DNA from: Nocardioides sp. | GTDB lineage: Bacteria > Actinomycetota > Actinomycetes > Propionibacteriales > Nocardioidaceae | NCBI GenBank assembly: GCA_025964985.1 | Contig: JAOPXU010000236.1 | Location: forward strand, 1 to 33,710 | Reading direction: 5' to 3' | Length of the DNA stretch: 33,710 nucleotides | Part shown: piece after piece, positions 1 through 7,395 of the stretch | How the letters are laid out: every line of letters begins with the position of its first letter | Numbering within the stretch: position 1 is the stretch's first letter | Program-made: the position numbers and the translations under genes | Notes under the pieces: generated by a model | Told to the model about the DNA's origin: nothing | What the model saw: the letters and a program-made list of their open reading frames with translations, nothing else | The model's database searches: none

Positions 1-668
1 ACGGCTCGCCGTCGGTGCTGCCCGCGCCGCCGGTGCGGGCCGTCGACCCGTGCGGTGCCGGCGACCGGTTCGCCGCTGCGGCCGCGTCCGCGCTGGCCGA
101 CGGGTCGGTGTGCTCCGAGGCCGTGCAGACCGCGGTGGCGCGGGCGTCGCAGTTCGTAGCGGCCGGTGGTGCGTCGTCGTACGCCGTCGGTGCCGCTCCC
201 CAGGCCGGGCCCGTCGAGGAGGACGCGGCCACCGTGGTCGCCCGGGTGCGCGCGGCCGGCGGCACGGTCGTGGCGACCGGCGGCTGCTTCGACCTGCTGC
301 ACGCCGGCCACGTGGCCACCCTGCGCGCCGCGCGGTCGCTCGGCGACTGCCTGGTCGTCTGCCTCAACTCCGACTCCTCCGTGCGCGACCTCAAGGGCCC
401 GACCCGCCCGCTGCAGAACGAGGCCGACCGCGTGACGGTGCTCGCCGCGCTGGCCGACGTCGACGCCGTCGTCGTCTTCGACGAGTCCACCCCCGAGCGC
501 GTGCTGGGCGAGCTGCGCCCCGACGTGTGGGTCAAGGGCGGTGACTACGGCGGCGCCAAGCTCCCCGAGGCCGCAGTCCTGGCGCAGTGGGGTGGCCAGG
601 CCGTCGTCGTGCCCTACCTCGACGGCCGCTCGACCACGGGCCTGGTCGCCGCCGCCTCCGCCCCGTGA
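1..668 (+). CDS. hldE: HldE/RfaE-like heptose kinase-nucleotidyltransferase, C-terminal part (5' cut by window)
   Basis: The reading frame is open to the left edge, so the protein starts outside the window and the ORF-track GTG at 15 is internal. The visible part begins with the end of a PfkB-type sugar kinase domain (DPCGAGDRF, with the anion-hole GAGD and catalytic Asp). It continues into a complete cytidylyltransferase-like domain (TGGCFDLLHAGHV with the nucleotide-binding HxGH, then VKGGDY). This order is that of bifunctional HldE, which phosphorylates D-glycero-manno-heptose 7-phosphate and then transfers a nucleotide to heptose 1-phosphate. In Gram-positive actinobacteria the activated heptose would feed cell-surface glycans rather than LPS; that is inference. 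A GT9 transferase follows after 7 nt on the same strand, supporting a heptose pathway. Family assignment is secure; the exact sugar and nucleotide are not. Confidence 0.88.
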   Translation, partial: GSPSVLPAPPVRAVDPCGAGDRFAAAAASALADGSVCSEAVQTAVARASQFVAAGGASSYAVGAAPQAGPVEEDAATVVARVRAAGGTVVATGGCFDLLHAGHVATLRAARSLGDCLVVCLNSDSSVRDLKGPTRPLQNEADRVTVLAALADVDAVVVFDESTPERVLGELRPDVWVKGGDYGGAKLPEAAVLAQWGGQAVVVPYLDGRSTTGLVAAASAP

Positions 669-675
669 GCCGGCC

Positions 676-1632
676 GTGAGCCGGGCGCTGGTCCTGCGGG
701 CGCTCGGCCTGGGCGACCTGCTGGCCGGCGTACCTGCCCTGCGCGTGCTGCGACGCGCGCGCCCGGACCACGAGGTCGTGCTCGCCGCACCCGGGGTCCT
801 GGCGCCGCTGGTCGACCTCGTCGACGCCGTCGACCGGCTGCTGCCGACCGGCGAGCTGCAGCCCGTGCCGTGGACCGGCCCCCCGCCCGAGCTGGGCGTC
901 GACCTGCACGGCAACGGACCCGCGTCGCGGGTGCTGGTCGAGGCGCTCGACCCCGGCCAGCTCGTCGCCTTCGACGGCGGGCCGCACTGGGACCCCGACG
1001 AGCACGAGCGCGCGCGCTGGTGCCGGCTCCTCCACGAGGGGCTGGGCGTCGAGCCGCGCGACGGCGACGCCGACGACCTGCTGATCGCCGTGCCCGACGC
1101 ACCGGTGCCCGTCGAGGGCGCGACCGTCGTGCACCCGGGTGCCGCGTCCGGCAGCCGCCGCTGGGCACCCGAGCGGTACGCCGCGGTCGCCCGCCACCTC
1201 GCCGCCGCCGGGCACGAGGTGGTCATCACCGGCTCGGCCGCCGAGTCCCCACTGGCCGGACGGGTCGCGGAGGCCGCCGGTCTGCCGCCGTCGAGCGTGC
1301 TGGCGGGGCGCACCGACCTGGCTGCGCTCGCGGCGCTGGTCGCGCACGCCCGGCTCGTCGTCTGCGGCGACACCGGCCTGGCCCACGTCGCGTCGGCCTA
1401 CCGGACGCCGTCGGTCGTGCTGTTCGGACCGACGCCGCCGAGCACCTGGGGGCCGCCGGGCGACGGCCCGCACACGGTCCTCTGGCACGGTCGCGCCGGT
1501 GAGCGCGGCGACCCGCACGGCCGGGCGTGCGACCCGGCGCTCGCGCGGGTGCAGGTCCGCGAGGTCGTCGAGGCCGCGGACGCGCTGGAGGCGGCTACGC
1601 CCCCGCCGGCACCCGCTGCAGCTCGCGACTGA
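676..1632 (+). CDS. Glycosyltransferase family 9 (heptosyltransferase-like)
   Basis: A 318-aa protein starting at the GTG at 676 (VSRALVLRALGLGDLL), 7 nt after the HldE stop; the longer ORF-track start at 541 lies inside hldE and was rejected. The N-terminus has the GT9 signature of a short strand followed by GLGDLL and a helix ending in LRRARP. The C-terminal half carries VVHPGAASGSRRWAPERY and VCGDTGLAHVASAYRTPSVVLFGPT, the typical ADP-heptose-binding GT-B region of WaaC/WaaF-like enzymes. It probably transfers the heptose activated by the preceding enzyme to a surface glycan. The 3' end overlaps the convergent epimerase gene by 38 bp. Confidence 0.85.
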   Translation: MSRALVLRALGLGDLLAGVPALRVLRRARPDHEVVLAAPGVLAPLVDLVDAVDRLLPTGELQPVPWTGPPPELGVDLHGNGPASRVLVEALDPGQLVAFDGGPHWDPDEHERARWCRLLHEGLGVEPRDGDADDLLIAVPDAPVPVEGATVVHPGAASGSRRWAPERYAAVARHLAAAGHEVVITGSAAESPLAGRVAEAAGLPPSSVLAGRTDLAALAALVAHARLVVCGDTGLAHVASAYRTPSVVLFGPTPPSTWGPPGDGPHTVLWHGRAGERGDPHGRACDPALARVQVREVVEAADALEAATPPPAPAAARD

Positions 1633-2617
1633 CCCAGGCCACCGTCCGCTCGAGCCCGACCCGCGCCGGGGTGCCAGGCGACCAGCCCAGGTCGCGTCGG
1701 GCCACGGTCAGGTCGGGACGGCGTACGCGCGGGTCGTCCTCGGGCAGGTCGACGAAGCGCAGCGGCGACGTCGAGTCGGTCAGCTCGCGCACCGTGTCGG
1801 CCAGCTCGAGCACCGTCGTCTCGACGTCGTTGCCGATGTTGACCGGTCCCGCGTGGCCGGAGGCGGCGAGGCGCACCAGACCCTCGACGGTGTCCTCGAC
1901 CCAGCACAGCGACCGTGTCTGCGACCCGTCGCCGGCCACCGTCAGCGGCTCACCAGCCAGTGCCTGCGCGACGAACGTCGAGACCACCCGACCGTCGTCG
2001 ACCGCCATCCGGGGCCCGAAGGTGTTGAAGATCCGCGCGATCGTGGCGTCGACGCCCTGGCGGCGGTAGGCGCTCGTGACGGCCTCGGCGAAGCGCTTCG
2101 ACTCGTCGTAGACGCTGCGCGGGCCGATGGGGTTGACGTTGCCCCAGTAGTGCTCGGGCTGCGGGTGCACCAGCGGGTCGCCGTAGACCTCCGACGTCGA
2201 GGCCAGCAGGAACCGGGCGCCGTGCTCGGCGGCGAGAAGCAACGCGTTCTCGGTGCCGTGGCTGCCGGCGCGCAGCGTCTGCAGGGGCAGGGCCAGGTAG
2301 TGGACCGGCGAGGCCGGGGACGCGAGGTGGAACACCACGTCGACGCCCGCGTCGCTCACCGACCGCGGCAGCGGGATGCCGTCGGCCACGTCGGCCTCGA
2401 CCAGCGTGAACCCCGGCCCGTCCTGCCCCACCAGGTGCTCGACGTTGCGCGGCGAGCCCGTCAGGAACGAGTCGACGCACACCACCTGCACCCCGCAGGC
2501 CAGCAGCTGCTCGCACAGCCAGGACCCCACGAACCCCGCTCCCCCGGTGACGACCGCGGTGCGCCACCCCGTGGCGCGGACGACGTCGACGAGGGCCTGG
2601 GCGGTGGCGGTAGGCAT
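1595..2617 (-). CDS. NAD-dependent sugar epimerase/decarboxylase, UDP-xylose synthase-like
   Basis: A 340-aa extended short-chain dehydrogenase. It has the Rossmann glycine motif TGGAGFVGS near the N-terminus, then HLASPASPVHY, ASTSEVYGDP and the catalytic Tyr-x-x-x-Lys in SVYDESKRFAEA, followed by RIFNTFGPRM. The ASPASP...EVYGDP...YDESK pattern is characteristic of UDP-glucuronate decarboxylase (UDP-xylose synthase), with dTDP-glucose 4,6-dehydratase as the main alternative. It would act in the cytoplasm to supply a nucleotide sugar to the neighbouring glycan pathway. It is convergent with, and overlaps, the GT9 gene. The ATG at 2617 has only a weak upstream purine stretch. Confidence 0.82.
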   Translation of the reverse strand: MPTATAQALVDVVRATGWRTAVVTGGAGFVGSWLCEQLLACGVQVVCVDSFLTGSPRNVEHLVGQDGPGFTLVEADVADGIPLPRSVSDAGVDVVFHLASPASPVHYLALPLQTLRAGSHGTENALLLAAEHGARFLLASTSEVYGDPLVHPQPEHYWGNVNPIGPRSVYDESKRFAEAVTSAYRRQGVDATIARIFNTFGPRMAVDDGRVVSTFVAQALAGEPLTVAGDGSQTRSLCWVEDTVEGLVRLAASGHAGPVNIGNDVETTVLELADTVRELTDSTSPLRFVDLPEDDPRVRRPDLTVARRDLGWSPGTPARVGLERTVAWVSRELQRVPAGA

Positions 2618-2746
2618 GTGCTTCGGTTCCCGGCGCTCCCCCGCACATTCAGGCCGTAGGGGTGAGTCGGAGCCACGGCCGCGGGGTGGTCTCGTGACGG
2701 TCGCCAGCGCGAACTCCTCGACCGACGTGTGGCCCGGTCGCCCGTC

Positions 2747-3943
2747 CTAGTGGCGGACCGAGACCCTCTGCGCCTCGGGCAGCGTGGGGATCCGGCCGAG
2801 GTCGGGGCCGCCGGTGGGCACGTCGAGGCGCAGGCCGGCGAGCACCTCGGTGGTGCGCACGAGCAGCTGCAGGGTCAGCGACTCCCCCGGGCAGCGGTGG
2901 CCGGACAGCTCGCCCCCGCCCTGCGGCACCAGGTCGTAGCGGCCAGGGGCGTCGTCGAGGAAGCGGTCGGCGCGGAAGGCGATCGGGTCGGGGTAGCGCT
3001 CGGGGTCGAGGTTGATCCCGCGCACGTCGAGCACGACGTGGTGGCGCGGCGGCAGGGCCACGCCGGCGTGCGACGAGCGGCGGCGCACCAGGCCGGTGAG
3101 GGCCGGCACGAACGGGGTCGTGCGGCGGACCTCCTGGGCGAACGACCAGCGCAGGGCCTCGGCGTCGGCGTCGTCGCCGGCGAGCCGGCGGCGGGTGTCG
3201 TCGTCGACGACGGCCAGGGCCTTGGCGGCGTGGACGCCCAGCCAGGACACCGCGATCGTCGGTCGTACGACGTTGCCCAGCTCGACGCCGGCGAGGCGGT
3301 CGTCGAGGTCGGAGGCCGCGATCACGGCGAGCACCGAGCCCTCGGGCGCAGCACTGCGCCCCTGTCGTACGTCGGCGACGAGGTCGCGCGCCCAGCGTTC
3401 GGTCCGCTTGCGCGCCACCCAGGCCCGCAGGTAGGCGGACCCGGCGAAGCCGAAGCCGTTGACGATGCGGGCGTACTCGCGGCTCAGGTCGCGCAGGCGC
3501 AGCGTGGCGAGGTCGACGCCGACCCAGCGCAGCACCGCCGTGCCGTAGGCGATCACCAGCTCGTCGTGCAGGTCGACGTCGCGCCCTCGCCACACGGCGC
3601 TCGCCTTGGACAGTGCAGCCCCGGCGGCCCGGGCGCAGCCGGCGACCTGCTCGGGCCCGAGCACACCGAGGAACATCTCCTTGCGCACCAGGTGGTCGGC
3701 GTCGTCGAGGCCGTGCACCGCGCCGCGACCGAACAGCAGCCACGCCAGCGGCGGCGGGATGGCCGCCTTGCGGCGCACGACCGCGTCGTCGTAGAAGACC
3801 TTCGCGCCGTCGGCGCCGCCGAGCACCACGGCCCGGCGGCCGAGCATCCGCGACTCGTACGTCGTGGACCCACCGCGGGCGGCCCGGTCGCGCTCGATGG
3901 CGCGGTAGCCGTCGCAGAGGAGCCGCAGCGTCAGGTCGGTCAC
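2747..3943 (-). CDS. CYP152-type cytochrome P450 (fatty-acid peroxygenase-like)
   Basis: A 398-aa P450. The start is the GTG at 3943, which forms a GTGA overlap with the sigma factor stop; the longer ORF-track start lies inside the sigma gene. The heme loop is PQGGGELSGHRCPGE with Cys at about residue 351, and the helix K ExxR is EVRR at about 271-274. The I helix carries VVRPTIAV with Arg-Pro at about 227-228, where ordinary P450s have an acid-alcohol pair. That Arg-Pro and the PQGGG...GHRCPGE loop are marks of the CYP152 family (P450-BSbeta, SPalpha, OleT), which use hydrogen peroxide to hydroxylate or decarboxylate fatty acids bound through the Arg. No redox partner is encoded nearby, which fits a peroxygenase. 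The choice between hydroxylation and decarboxylation cannot be made here. Confidence 0.88.
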   Translation of the reverse strand: MTDLTLRLLCDGYRAIERDRAARGGSTTYESRMLGRRAVVLGGADGAKVFYDDAVVRRKAAIPPPLAWLLFGRGAVHGLDDADHLVRKEMFLGVLGPEQVAGCARAAGAALSKASAVWRGRDVDLHDELVIAYGTAVLRWVGVDLATLRLRDLSREYARIVNGFGFAGSAYLRAWVARKRTERWARDLVADVRQGRSAAPEGSVLAVIAASDLDDRLAGVELGNVVRPTIAVSWLGVHAAKALAVVDDDTRRRLAGDDADAEALRWSFAQEVRRTTPFVPALTGLVRRRSSHAGVALPPRHHVVLDVRGINLDPERYPDPIAFRADRFLDDAPGRYDLVPQGGGELSGHRCPGESLTLQLLVRTTEVLAGLRLDVPTGGPDLGRIPTLPEAQRVSVRH

Positions 3944-4827
3944 GCCGACTCGGCCCGCAAGCCCTGCCGCTGAGCGGGGGCGGGCTCGACGGCGCGACGC
4001 AGGTCGCGCAGGACCCGCTCGAGCAGGCGCGAGACCTGGGTCTGGGTGAGCCCGAACTCCTCGCCGATCTCGCGCTGGGTGCGCTCCTCGTAGAAGCGGA
4101 GGAACAGCAGCCGGCGGGCCCGGTCGTCGAGGTCGCGGAACGCCGGCTCGAGCAGGCACCGGGCCTCGACGGCCGCGTGCTCCTCGCGCTGGTCGGCGAT
4201 GAGCTCGCCCATCGTCGCGGCGCCGGCGTCGTCGCCGAGCGGCCGGTCGAGCGACGGCGGGTGGAAGCAGCCGAAGGCCGTCACGACCTCGGCGTACTCC
4301 TCGGCGCTGATCTCGACGCGCTCGCAGATCTCGTGCTCGAACGGCTCGCGCCCGAGCTCGTCGTACATCTGGCCGATGGCGGCGTTGACGCGAGCCTGCA
4401 GCTCCTGGACCCGGCGCGGCGGGCGCACCATCCAGGACCGGTCGCGGAAGTGGCGCTGGACCTCGCCGCGGATCGTGGGCACCGCAAAGGTCAGCAGGTC
4501 GTCGGCCTGGGCGGGGTCGAAGCGGTGGACCGCCTTGACCAGGCCCTCGTACGCCGCCTGCTGAAGGTCCTCCAGCGGGACGCCGCGGTCGCGGTAGCGC
4601 GACGCGACGGCGTCGGCCACGCGGCAGTTGAGCACGACCACCTCGTCGAGCAGCGCGTCGCGCTCCTGCGGGTCGGTGGCGCGGGCCGCGAGGCGCATCA
4701 GCTGGTCGGTCCTGCGGGACCGCTCCGCCCGGGAGAGCCGGGTCGAGGCGCCGCGGGCACCGAGGGGGGTGAGGACGACCTCAGGTGAGTCGTGGGGGCG
4801 TGACAGTTCGTCGTGGGCAGCAGGCAT
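3940..4827 (-). CDS. RNA polymerase sigma factor, SigB/SigF family
   Basis: A 295-aa sigma-70 group 3 protein. Region 2 is seen as LEDLQQAAYEGLVKAVHRFDP and FAVPTIRGEVQRHFRDRSW, followed by VRPPRRVQELQ. Region 3 follows, and region 4 has a helix-turn-helix (TQREIGEEFGLTQTQVSRLLER). This layout is that of actinobacterial SigB/SigF stress or developmental sigma factors. I chose the ATG at 4827, which has GGAG 8 nt upstream, over the GTG at 4836, which does not. The stop overlaps the P450 start by 4 nt, so the two are probably co-translated. No anti-sigma gene is adjacent, although a STAS-domain protein lies 27 kb away. It is a plausible controller of the stress-type genes that follow, by inference. 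Confidence 0.92.
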   Translation of the reverse strand: MPAAHDELSRPHDSPEVVLTPLGARGASTRLSRAERSRRTDQLMRLAARATDPQERDALLDEVVVLNCRVADAVASRYRDRGVPLEDLQQAAYEGLVKAVHRFDPAQADDLLTFAVPTIRGEVQRHFRDRSWMVRPPRRVQELQARVNAAIGQMYDELGREPFEHEICERVEISAEEYAEVVTAFGCFHPPSLDRPLGDDAGAATMGELIADQREEHAAVEARCLLEPAFRDLDDRARRLLFLRFYEERTQREIGEEFGLTQTQVSRLLERVLRDLRRAVEPAPAQRQGLRAESA

Positions 4828-4930
4828 GGGAGGCACTCCGAGGCGTGTGCGCGGGTTCGCCGGCTGTTGCAGCGAGAAGGGGGCTGGTGGGGGCCAGCGC
4901 CGATGCTTCGACGTTACCGACGGCCGTCCC

Positions 4931-4942
4931 TGGATCGATCCA
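4931..4942. promoter_or_regulatory. 12-bp perfect palindrome upstream of the sigma factor gene
   Basis: TGGATCGATCCA is a perfect palindrome about 100 bp upstream of the sigma factor start, in the non-coding stretch 4828-5108. Its placement would suit a dimeric regulator's operator. Nothing in the sequence names the regulator, and a chance palindrome of this size is possible. Confidence 0.25.
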
Positions 4943-5021
4943 TCCCCGCGGGTGACAGCGCTTCACCCTCCCGGTGACGGTCTCCACCCGGGCGGACGAC
5001 CCGCGACCCCGGAGACGCCGA

Positions 5022-5063
5022 CGAGCCCGGGTGCGGCCCGCGGAGGGGCGGCACCCGGGCTCG
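5022..5063 (-). terminator. Strong hairpin terminator of the DUF2382 operon
   Basis: CGAGCCCGGGTGC and GCACCCGGGCTCG form a perfect 13-bp stem with a 16-nt loop. It lies 46 nt downstream of the stop of the PRC-barrel/DUF2382 gene on the minus strand and before the sigma factor's upstream region. No U-tract follows, as is common in high-GC actinobacteria. Confidence 0.75.
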
Positions 5064-5108
5064 GCCGGTGGTGCGGTCCGGCTGTGTCAGCCGGGGCTCT
5101 GCTCGAGG

Positions 5109-5882
5109 TCAGCGACCGTCGCGGACGTCGCCCTCGACCTCGATGTTCTCCTCGCGGACCTCGGCGCTGACGGTCTCGTCCTCGACCACGGTCTCGGTGC
5201 CGAGACGCACGCGCTCGACGGGCGTGGTGGTCTTGCTGACGACCGCCTCCTCCTCGTGCAGCACGACCTCGTGCTCCTCCTCGGAGATGGCCGGGCCGTC
5301 GAGGGCCTGGTCGATGTTGCCGCCGGTGACCGGCTCGCGCTCGACCACGGCGCGCTCGCGGGCGACCGGGACCGTCTCGGTCTCGGTGTGGCTCGTGACG
5401 TACTTGCGCAGGCGGGCCCGACCGGCCTCGTGCGACGTCTTGCCGACCTCGAGGTGCTCCTCGGAGCGGGTCATCGCGTCGTCGGTCGTCGGACCGGAGG
5501 TGTCGTGGCCGACCGTGTGGTCGACGCCGGTCGCGGTGGTGTCGGCGTAACCGGTGTCGGTCGAGTTCCAGGTCAGGCCGTAGTGCGAGTACAGGCGCTG
5601 CTCCTCGGTCTCGTCGAGGTGCCCGTTGGCGACGTCCACGTGGGGGGCGTCCTTGATCTGGTCCTTGGTGTAGGGCAGCGTCAGCCGGTCACCCTCGTAG
5701 CTCGCCTGGGCGACGGGGACGTAGGACTCGCTGGTGCCGAACAGGCCCGTGTTGACGGTGACGAACTCCGGCTGACCGGTGTTGTCGTCGAGGAAGACCT
5801 GTCCGACCTTGCCGATCTTGTCGCCGGTGCTGCTGTAGGCGGTGCTGCCGATGACGCTGTCGAGCTGGGTGTCGTTGAGCAT
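5109..5882 (-). CDS. PRC-barrel and DUF2382 (YsnF/AvaK) stress-type protein
   Basis: A 257-aa protein with no signal peptide or membrane segment. Residues about 1-75 form a PRC-barrel-like domain (IGSTAYSSTGDKIGKVGQVFLDD...PEFVTV). A polar Gly/Thr/Asp linker follows. The C-terminal half is a DUF2382 domain rich in Glu/Arg/Val beta repeats (EHLEVGKTSHEAGRARLRKY, then VERVRLGTETVVEDETV). Proteins of this type (YsnF of Bacillus) are general-stress proteins of unknown molecular function. The ATG at 5882 is preceded by GGAGGG at good spacing. It is the last gene of the set 7202-5109 and has a strong terminator after it. Confidence 0.85.
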   Translation of the reverse strand: MLNDTQLDSVIGSTAYSSTGDKIGKVGQVFLDDNTGQPEFVTVNTGLFGTSESYVPVAQASYEGDRLTLPYTKDQIKDAPHVDVANGHLDETEEQRLYSHYGLTWNSTDTGYADTTATGVDHTVGHDTSGPTTDDAMTRSEEHLEVGKTSHEAGRARLRKYVTSHTETETVPVARERAVVEREPVTGGNIDQALDGPAISEEEHEVVLHEEEAVVSKTTTPVERVRLGTETVVEDETVSAEVREENIEVEGDVRDGR

Positions 5883-5958
5883 GTGTGGCCCTCCGTCGGG
5901 TCGGGGGTGGGGATTCGGGTGGTCGTGGAACCGGTAACCGCGCCCCAGGGTTCGTCAC

Positions 5959-6519
5959 TCACCCTTGCGGGCGGGCGATGTCCCTGGTCACGTCGGTGGT
6001 GCCAGTGGTTCCGGTGGTGGTGCCGGTCGTGGGGCTGACTGCGGTGCGGTCCTCGACCTCGATGCCGCCGTCGGCCTCGACGCTGACGTGCTCGCGGCGC
6101 AGCTCGGTCTCGAGAGTGTGCTCGTCCACCACGGTGTGCTTGCGGACGATGACGCGCTCGCGCACGACGAGCTTCTTGGTGACGACGAGGACCTCCTCGA
6201 AGACCGGGATGGAGACCGAGCCGTCGGGCAGGGTCTCGACCTCGCCGGTGTCGCCCTCGAGGGCCTCGACCCGCTCGGAGGTGTCGGCGCGCTCGACGCT
6301 GCGGCTCACCGTCTCCTCGACCGGGTAGGTCTCGACGTGCTTGCGCACGCGGACCCGGCCCGACTCGTGCAGCTCGGTGCCGACGTGGGCGCGCTCCTCG
6401 TGGGCGACGACCTCCGGACGCTCGATCTGGACGGTGCGGTCCAGGTCGGAGCGGTCGGCGGGCTCGGTCAGCGGCGAGACGTCAGACCCCTCGGCGGGCT
6501 CGACGTGGCGCCCGCTCAT
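5959..6519 (-). CDS. DUF2382 domain protein without PRC-barrel
   Basis: A 186-aa acidic protein whose centre is a DUF2382 domain (ERAHVGTELHESGRVRVRKHVETYPVEE, then ERVIVRKHTVVDEHTLETELRREHVSVEADG). It shares the alternating charged/Val pattern of the next gene but lacks the PRC-barrel. The C-terminus is a Thr/Gly-rich tail (TTGTTTGTTGTTDVT). The ATG overlaps the preceding membrane protein's stop as ATGA (6519-6516), so the two are translationally coupled. It is probably a soluble stress protein; the mechanism is unknown for the family. Confidence 0.8.
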   Translation of the reverse strand: MSGRHVEPAEGSDVSPLTEPADRSDLDRTVQIERPEVVAHEERAHVGTELHESGRVRVRKHVETYPVEETVSRSVERADTSERVEALEGDTGEVETLPDGSVSIPVFEEVLVVTKKLVVRERVIVRKHTVVDEHTLETELRREHVSVEADGGIEVEDRTAVSPTTGTTTGTTGTTDVTRDIARPQG

Positions 6520-7202
6520 CGCGAGGTCCGCTCGTTGACGATGCCGCCCGGGTGCTCGCGCACCGCGTGGCGGGTCTCGACGAGGGAGACCGAGTCGTGC
6601 TCGTGGCGGCGTCCGCCGAGCTTGCCGCCCAGCCAGCCGCCCAGCAGGGCGAGGGCGAGCGCGACGATGCCGGAGATGATGGCGCCGGTGGTGAAGGCGT
6701 CCTCGGAGAACCAGTTGGGCAGGCCGACGTCGCCGGTGATGTCGAAGTCGTCGCCGAAGATGGCGGCGAGGGCGGCGAGGGCGCCGGCCAGCAGGACCAG
6801 CCAGAGGATCGCGACCAGGCCGTGCAGGCCGCCGCGACGACGGGCGATGCGTCCGGCGACCCAGCCGCCGACCAGGCAGGCCAGGAACAGGACGACCAGG
6901 CCGGCGATGAGACCGCCGATCGAGAGGTCCTTGTCGCCGACGTCGGACTGGTAGCCGATGGTGCCGACGATCGCGCCGACGATGCTCGACAGGAGCAGCA
7001 GGGTGCCGAGCGCAGCGAGCGCTCCGCCGAGCGTGGCGGGCAAGTCGAACTTCTTGTCGTGGTGCAGTGCCGTCCCGGCGTCGCGGTCGTCGACGCGGTA
7101 GACGACCTGCTCCTCGTCGGGTCGGGGGATGGTCACGCGTTCGCGCGCGGACTGGTTCGTCGCGGTCGCCGGGGTCTCCGGGTGCTCCGAGTGGTGTGCC
7201 AT
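6516..7202 (-). CDS. Four-helix membrane protein of unknown function, stress operon
   Basis: A 228-aa protein starting at the ATG at 7202, with GAGGAG 8 nt upstream; the longer ORF-track version extends into the upstream terminator. About 70 polar residues (MAHHSEHPETP..., ending HHDKKFDLPATLGG) precede four hydrophobic stretches (ALGTLLLLSSIVGAIVGTI, IGGLIAGLVVLFLACLVGG, LHGLVAILWLVLLAGALAAL, GAIISGIVALALALLGGWLGG). Arg-rich loops (RIARRRGG, GGRRHEHD) suggest cytoplasmic sides. I do not recognise a named family. Coupling to a DUF2382 gene suggests an envelope stress role, by inference only. Confidence 0.75.
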   Translation of the reverse strand: MAHHSEHPETPATATNQSARERVTIPRPDEEQVVYRVDDRDAGTALHHDKKFDLPATLGGALAALGTLLLLSSIVGAIVGTIGYQSDVGDKDLSIGGLIAGLVVLFLACLVGGWVAGRIARRRGGLHGLVAILWLVLLAGALAALAAIFGDDFDITGDVGLPNWFSEDAFTTGAIISGIVALALALLGGWLGGKLGGRRHEHDSVSLVETRHAVREHPGGIVNERTSR

Positions 7203-7239
7203 GTCTGGACTCCTCGTCGAGATGGGCGGATCGCTCCCG

Positions 7240-7245
7240 GTACCC
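7240..7245 (-). promoter_or_regulatory. GGGTAC, possible SigB/SigF-type -10 upstream of the membrane protein operon
   Basis: On the minus strand GGGTAC lies about 38 nt before the ATG at 7202 and downstream of the YihY terminator. It matches the -10 element of SigB/SigF promoters (GGGTA followed by C or T, from established knowledge). The -35 region (GTGG, 16 nt upstream) is only a partial match, so this is tentative. Confidence 0.35.
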
Positions 7246-7311
7246 GAGCCCTCGCGAGCGGCCACTGTCCTTCCGGGTGAGTCGCGAGGCGCGCGGGGGC
7301 CCGGGCGCACG

Positions 7312-7351
7312 GACGCCGCCGCCCGGGCCGGTGGGCCCGAGCGGCGGCGTC
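7312..7351 (-). terminator. 18-bp hairpin terminator after the YihY gene
   Basis: GACGCCGCCGCCCGGGCC and GGCCCGAGCGGCGGCGTC form an 18-bp stem with a 4-nt loop. The single mismatch is a G-U wobble in minus-strand RNA, which orients it as the terminator of the PNPOx-YihY operon. It separates that operon from the next one downstream. Confidence 0.75.
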
Positions 7352-7395
7352 GTGTCGCGCTGCGAGGTGGGGTGGTCAGCAGGTGCGGAGGGGTG

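Noticed and set aside
1-2617. LPS biosynthesis implying a Gram-negative host
   Set aside because: Heptose and GT9 genes also occur in actinobacteria, and the rest of the window (ANTAR, SigF-type sigma, DUF2945, GC content) points to an actinomycete.
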